From: Deltaproteobacteria bacterium
GTDB lineage: Bacteria; Myxococcota_A; UBA9042; PHBI01
Assembly (NCBI GenBank): GCA_016792665.1
Contig: JAEUKJ010000088.1
Coordinates: 1 to 36,090, forward strand
DNA: 36,090 nucleotides
Direction of reading: 5' to 3'
The translations under genes and the position numbers were made by a program. Positions 32,962 through 36,090 of the stretch are shown here, piece after piece. A model generated the notes under the pieces. It did not search any database. It was given only the letters and a program-made list of their open reading frames with translations, and was not told the DNA's origin. Every line of letters begins with the position of its first letter. Position 1 is the stretch's first letter.

Positions 32962-34896
32962 TCAGCCGGGGCTGAAGACGAACGGCCACTGGACGACGCA
33001 CACGCCACCCTCCGGCTTTTCGAACCGCATCCGACGCACGGTGCGGAGGAGGCAGTTGGTGGTCTCCGAGTCGCCCATCGAGTCGTTGGTCGCGTTCGCG
33101 TCGGAGACCGCACCCTCGGTGTCGATCGTCCAGCGGACCGAGATCTTGCCCTGGAGCTCCTTCTTGACCTGCAGGCGCTGCTCGTAGCAGGCGCGGATCG
33201 CACCGGCGCGGCGCTTCACGACGCTCTCGATGTTGCCCTTCTTGCAGAAGCCCTGGGCCGTCGAGCCCGACAGCGAGACGTTGCCGACGCGCTTCTTGCC
33301 CTTGTCGCCGAGGCCCGCCTTGATGCCGTTGCCGCCACCGGTGTCGATGTCGCCCATGCCCATGATGCGGCCAGCGCCGTCGCCGCCGCCGCCCGTGCCG
33401 TCACCGGTGAAGCCGAGGCCGCCAGAGCCGTGCCCGAGCACGAACTCGCTGCCCTCGCCACCCATCGCGACCGCGAGCTTGCTGGACATGGCGGCCATGT
33501 CACCCTTCAGCACCTGAGCGACCGCGTCCATCTGGCCGAGGTTCTCGGTGAGCAGCTTGTTCAGGCCGATCTGCTTCGGGTCGATGCGCTCGACCATCTT
33601 GCCGTCCATCAACGGCACCTTGGACTCGATCTTGGGATCCATGTTGGGATCGCCGAACTTGCCCTCTTCACCGCCAGCCTTCTTCGAGAGGTCCTCTTCG
33701 GGCTCCTCCTGGGCCTCGGGCTCGGGCGGGGTCTCGACCTTGGTCACCTCGGGCGGCTTGTCCTCGGGCTTCATCGCGACGACGCCCGCGCACTTGCCCT
33801 CGGCGCACTTCACGTTGCGCTTTGCGACCTCGGTCCAGGTGAGGAGCGGGAAGACCGCGAGCAGCAAGAGCACGGCCGACGTCGCCAGCGCGAAGGCGCC
33901 GACCTCGGTACGCTCGAGCAGGGGGGCGGGCGAGTGGCCCGGCACCGGCGCGACGAAGTGGAAGATGACCTGCGCGTCGCCCAGATCGATCGTGCCGCGG
34001 TCGCCGAACTTGAAGGCTTTGAACGCGATGCCCTTGCGCTTGAAGCCCTTGGCCGCGATCTCGCTCACGGTGCGCGACTCGTGATTGATGGTCACCTTGC
34101 CGGGCTTGCCCGCGCTGGTCGGCAGGAAGCCGACGCTGCAGTCGCCTTCCGGAGTGACGCGGAAGAAGGGCAGCTGGCCGCGCACACCGCTGTCGTCGAT
34201 CACGGTGCCGTTGGCCTCGGTCAGCGAGAGGATCTGCGGCTCGTAGACGATGCGGTCGCTGACGATCCGGTTCTTGTACATGGTCAGGACGCGCAGCGAC
34301 GAGGACGACTCGTCCCAGGCCGGCAGCGTCGCGAGCGTGAGCAGCGTACCGGCGAGCGACACCACCACGGCCCAGATGCCGAGGAGGTAGCCGAGCTTCA
34401 TGCTCACTTCTTCGTGCTGCATGAGCTCGAACTTCTGGGAGTTCCCGGCGATGACGAACGACACCGCGATGCCGACGAGCACGAAGACCCCGCGCTCGGC
34501 CCAGACCCGGCCCGGCTTCTTGCCCTGGCTCGAGAGGGCGAACGACGCCATCAGCGCCAGCAGCGGCACGATGATCCGGTACGAGAGGCCGCTCTCGAGA
34601 GCCACCTCACCGTAGCCCGAGGTCGGCGCCATCGTCGCGTAGACGAGCCAACCGAAGAGCAGGATGACGAGGGCGAGGTTGAGGCGCGCGGTCGCCTTGC
34701 GCTGGCCCGTGATGAGGCCAAAGGCGCTCGACAGGCCCAGCGCCGCGGCGAGGAAGACCGCGACCTGCCCGACGATCGAGACCTCGAAGCTGGTCGCGGT
34801 CACGTCCGCCAGCACGAACTGCTGCCACGGGAAGAGGAGCGCCGCGACTATGTAGAGCGCTGCGCCGAGGATGTTGAGGATATGTCCGGTCTTCAT
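32962..34896 (-). CDS. Multi-span protein with AgmX/PglI-type TonB-like C-terminal domain (GltG-like)
   Basis: Encodes 644 residues. The N-terminal 200 residues have about six hydrophobic spans. A beta-rich domain (about 205-330) with LPFFRV, VTINHESRTV and GDRGTIDLGD follows the pattern of GltG/AgmX proteins; another span is near 346-362. Then come an acidic linker, a Gly/Asp-rich segment (about residues 485-545) and a C-terminal domain with CKKGNIESVVKRRAGAIRACYEQ and CLLRTVRRMRFEKPEGG. That tail is the AgmX/PglI C-terminal domain, a myxobacterial TonB-like module. Neighbouring ExbB/ExbD would energise it. Gliding motility (Agl/Glt-type) or a transport role are both possible. The promoter at 34951-34978 precedes it. 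Confidence 0.78.
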   Translation of the reverse strand: MKTGHILNILGAALYIVAALLFPWQQFVLADVTATSFEVSIVGQVAVFLAAALGLSSAFGLITGQRKATARLNLALVILLFGWLVYATMAPTSGYGEVALESGLSYRIIVPLLALMASFALSSQGKKPGRVWAERGVFVLVGIAVSFVIAGNSQKFELMQHEEVSMKLGYLLGIWAVVVSLAGTLLTLATLPAWDESSSSLRVLTMYKNRIVSDRIVYEPQILSLTEANGTVIDDSGVRGQLPFFRVTPEGDCSVGFLPTSAGKPGKVTINHESRTVSEIAAKGFKRKGIAFKAFKFGDRGTIDLGDAQVIFHFVAPVPGHSPAPLLERTEVGAFALATSAVLLLLAVFPLLTWTEVAKRNVKCAEGKCAGVVAMKPEDKPPEVTKVETPPEPEAQEEPEEDLSKKAGGEEGKFGDPNMDPKIESKVPLMDGKMVERIDPKQIGLNKLLTENLGQMDAVAQVLKGDMAAMSSKLAVAMGGEGSEFVLGHGSGGLGFTGDGTGGGGDGAGRIMGMGDIDTGGGNGIKAGLGDKGKKRVGNVSLSGSTAQGFCKKGNIESVVKRRAGAIRACYEQRLQVKKELQGKISVRWTIDTEGAVSDANATNDSMGDSETTNCLLRTVRRMRFEKPEGGVCVVQWPFVFSPG

Positions 34897-34950
34897 TCCG
34901 CGACCTTTCTTGGGACGAGTTTCTGGAGGGCCCGGCCCACGGGAGGCCGG

Positions 34951-34978
34951 AGTATAGTCGGGGACCTTCGAGCGTCAA
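34951..34978 (-). promoter_or_regulatory. Near-consensus sigma70-type promoter for the AgmX/GltG-like gene
   Basis: On the minus strand TTGACG (34978-34973), 16-base spacer, TATACT (34956-34951), 55 bases before the ATG at 34896. Spacing and sequence are nearly the same as in the promoter at 32824-32851, suggesting common control of the two units. Confidence 0.7.
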
Positions 34979-35045
34979 GCGTCTGCGGAGGGTCTCCGGA
35001 TCGGCCTGGCACGCGGCCGACACCGATGGGGAGAGAAAGTTCCCG

Positions 35046-35870
35046 TCATTCTGGCGGATGCGCTTCGCGGTGGTGCAGGTCGAAGCGGCCCCCGTGGGGC
35101 AGGATGTGGATCCGGATGTTGGTCATGCAGATCGGGACGCCGGGATCCGCCTCGGCGATCGAGGAGTGCCCGAGGCGCGAGACGTCGACCACCGTGACCG
35201 CCCCCGAGCCGACGACGTGCATGACGTTCTCGGGGTCGATGAAGGCGCCCGTGTCCTCGTCGAGGCCGAGGCCGATCGCGAAGGGGTTGTAGGCCAGGGC
35301 GGTGAGCAGCCGACCCAGGCGGTCGCGCTGGCGGAAGTGCTGGTCGACCACGACGCGGTTGGTGAGGCCGAGCCCGGGCGAGAGCTGCACCATGGCTGCG
35401 GTCGGCGTGGCGCCCGAGGCCCCGTGCGCGATCATGTGCTCCGGCAGGATGGCCGCCCCGGCCGAGGTCCCTCCGACCACCAGGCCGTGGGCGTTCAAGC
35501 GGCGGACGATGCGCGCAACCGGCGTGCCGCCGAGCGTCGTCGCGATCCGGAGCTGGTTGCCGCCCGTGAAGAAGACACCCGTCGCGCGCTCGAGCTGGTC
35601 GAGGAGGTCGACGCGGTCGCAGTCGTGGCGCTCGAAGAAGGGCAGCGCCACCGCGGAGGCCGCGCCGAGGTCCCGGAAGAGCTGGACGTAGCGCGGGCCG
35701 GTGTCGTGGAGCTCGGAGGCGGTCGGGATGACGGCGATCCGGGCCAGCTCGTCACCAGACAACTCAACGAACTTCTTGAGGATCCGCTGGTCCTGAATCT
35801 TCTCTTCCGCGCCCCCGACGGGCACGATCCAGCCGCGATCGCCCTCGGGCGCCACCTTCGACGGACTCAT
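35046..35870 (-). CDS. cphB: Cyanophycinase (peptidase S51 family)
   Basis: Encodes 274 residues of a serine hydrolase that cuts cyanophycin (multi-L-arginyl-poly-L-aspartate) to beta-Asp-Arg dipeptides. Visible: the start segment GWIVPVGGAEEKI, IAVIPTAS, VFFTGGNQLRI, the nucleophile in G-G-T-S-A-G-A-A, a histidine-containing DQHFRQRDRLGRL, and IGLGLDEDTGAFI. No signal peptide, so the intracellular form. Its ATG overlaps the stop of the upstream isoaspartyl dipeptidase gene by four bases, and that pairing supports a two-step cyanophycin-degrading operon. No cyanophycin synthetase is in the window, so the cell might use imported or hydrolysed material. Residues appear intact. Confidence 0.94.
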   Translation of the reverse strand: MSPSKVAPEGDRGWIVPVGGAEEKIQDQRILKKFVELSGDELARIAVIPTASELHDTGPRYVQLFRDLGAASAVALPFFERHDCDRVDLLDQLERATGVFFTGGNQLRIATTLGGTPVARIVRRLNAHGLVVGGTSAGAAILPEHMIAHGASGATPTAAMVQLSPGLGLTNRVVVDQHFRQRDRLGRLLTALAYNPFAIGLGLDEDTGAFIDPENVMHVVGSGAVTVVDVSRLGHSSIAEADPGVPICMTNIRIHILPHGGRFDLHHREAHPPE

Positions 35871-36090
35871 CTCCCTCTCCTCTCGCAGCCTGCGTCCTGT
35901 TCAGTGGCCCTGGAAGGGACGCCTTCGAAGGTCCCGCCGCGCACGATCCCCCCATCCCGCACGAACGCGCGGCCCCTCGCGAAGACGTGGCATAGGCGGA
36001 GGTCGCCGTCCAGGACGACGAGGTCCGCGTCACTGCCCAGCGCGATGACGCCCTTGGGCCCGGCCTCGCCCGCCACACCGCCGCGAAGAC
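35867..36090 (-). CDS. iadA: Isoaspartyl dipeptidase-like amidohydrolase, C-terminal fragment cut by window edge
   Basis: Only the last 74 residues are visible; the frame continues open to base 36090. The fragment GVIALGSDADLVVLDGDLRL then HVFARGRAFVRDGG and the ending VRGGTFEG match the C-terminus of beta-aspartyl (isoaspartyl) dipeptidases, metal-dependent amidohydrolases. Such enzymes split the beta-Asp-Arg dipeptides released by cyanophycinase. Its stop overlaps the cyanophycinase start (ATGA), so translation is coupled. The metal-binding residues lie outside the window. Another amidohydrolase of the same superfamily remains possible, but the context favours this reading. Confidence 0.8.
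   Translation of the reverse strand, partial: LRGGVAGEAGPKGVIALGSDADLVVLDGDLRLCHVFARGRAFVRDGGIVRGGTFEGVPSRATEQDAGCERRGR

Noticed and set aside
28831-35292. A 2153-codon open frame on the plus strand across DAHP synthase, ExbD, ExbB and the AgmX/GltG-like gene
   Set aside because: It is antisense to four well-supported genes, its translation is low-complexity and matches no family; high GC content removes stop codons by chance.

Overview
The window looks like a chromosomal segment of a high-GC deltaproteobacterial-type organism, most likely a member of the Myxococcota. GC content is roughly 70% by eye and codon third positions are almost always G or C. The evidence is the many secreted lipoproteins with acidic or Thr/Ala-rich linkers, an ExbB/ExbD pair beside a large membrane protein ending in the myxobacterial AgmX/PglI-type C-terminal domain, and a class II DAHP synthase. 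No insertion sequence, integrase, rRNA, tRNA or CRISPR array was recognised. Because of the GC bias, very long antisense frames stay open by chance; these were discarded.

Layout. 1-2.7 kb: the end of an acyl carrier protein gene, two lipoproteins and an AlkA-type DNA glycosylase. 2.8-5.6 kb: a tightly coupled two-gene module, a Rad50/RloC-like ATPase with a CxxC hook and a HEPN-like tail, plus a 126-residue HEPN/DUF4145-like partner; this is the best candidate for an undescribed defence or stress system. 5.6-9.3 kb: a glutathione S-transferase-like protein, a DUF4261-like protein, a DUF4259-like protein, a HAD phosphatase and a small alpha/beta hydrolase. 9.3-16.9 kb: a YegD-like Hsp70 divergent from a 2041-residue DUF4011/superfamily-1 helicase/Vsr-like/DUF3320 protein of the Hhe defence type. 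17-18.2 kb: a lipoprotein followed by a 42-bp tandem repeat array.

18.2-23.3 kb: a pirin gene divergent from a five-gene run (VKOR-DsbA fusion, OmpA-like protein, TlpA-like lipoprotein, two 2OG-Fe(II) oxygenase-like proteins) across a perfect 8+8 palindrome. The first three of these form an envelope thiol-redox set. 23.3-26.6 kb: a double-DUF2188-like protein, a secreted alpha/beta hydrolase, a YhhQ queuosine-precursor transporter and a repeat-rich intergenic region. 26.6-30.0 kb: arginine decarboxylase (SpeA) and class II DAHP synthase.

30.1-34.9 kb: on the minus strand, an AgmX/GltG-like TonB-type protein, a single-span membrane protein, ExbB and ExbD. They are driven by two near-identical sigma70-type promoters and end in a strong intrinsic terminator. 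Together they look like a proton-motive-force-powered trans-envelope machine. 35.0 kb to the end: cyanophycinase, overlapped by the end of an isoaspartyl dipeptidase gene, which would convert cyanophycin or beta-Asp-Arg to free amino acids.
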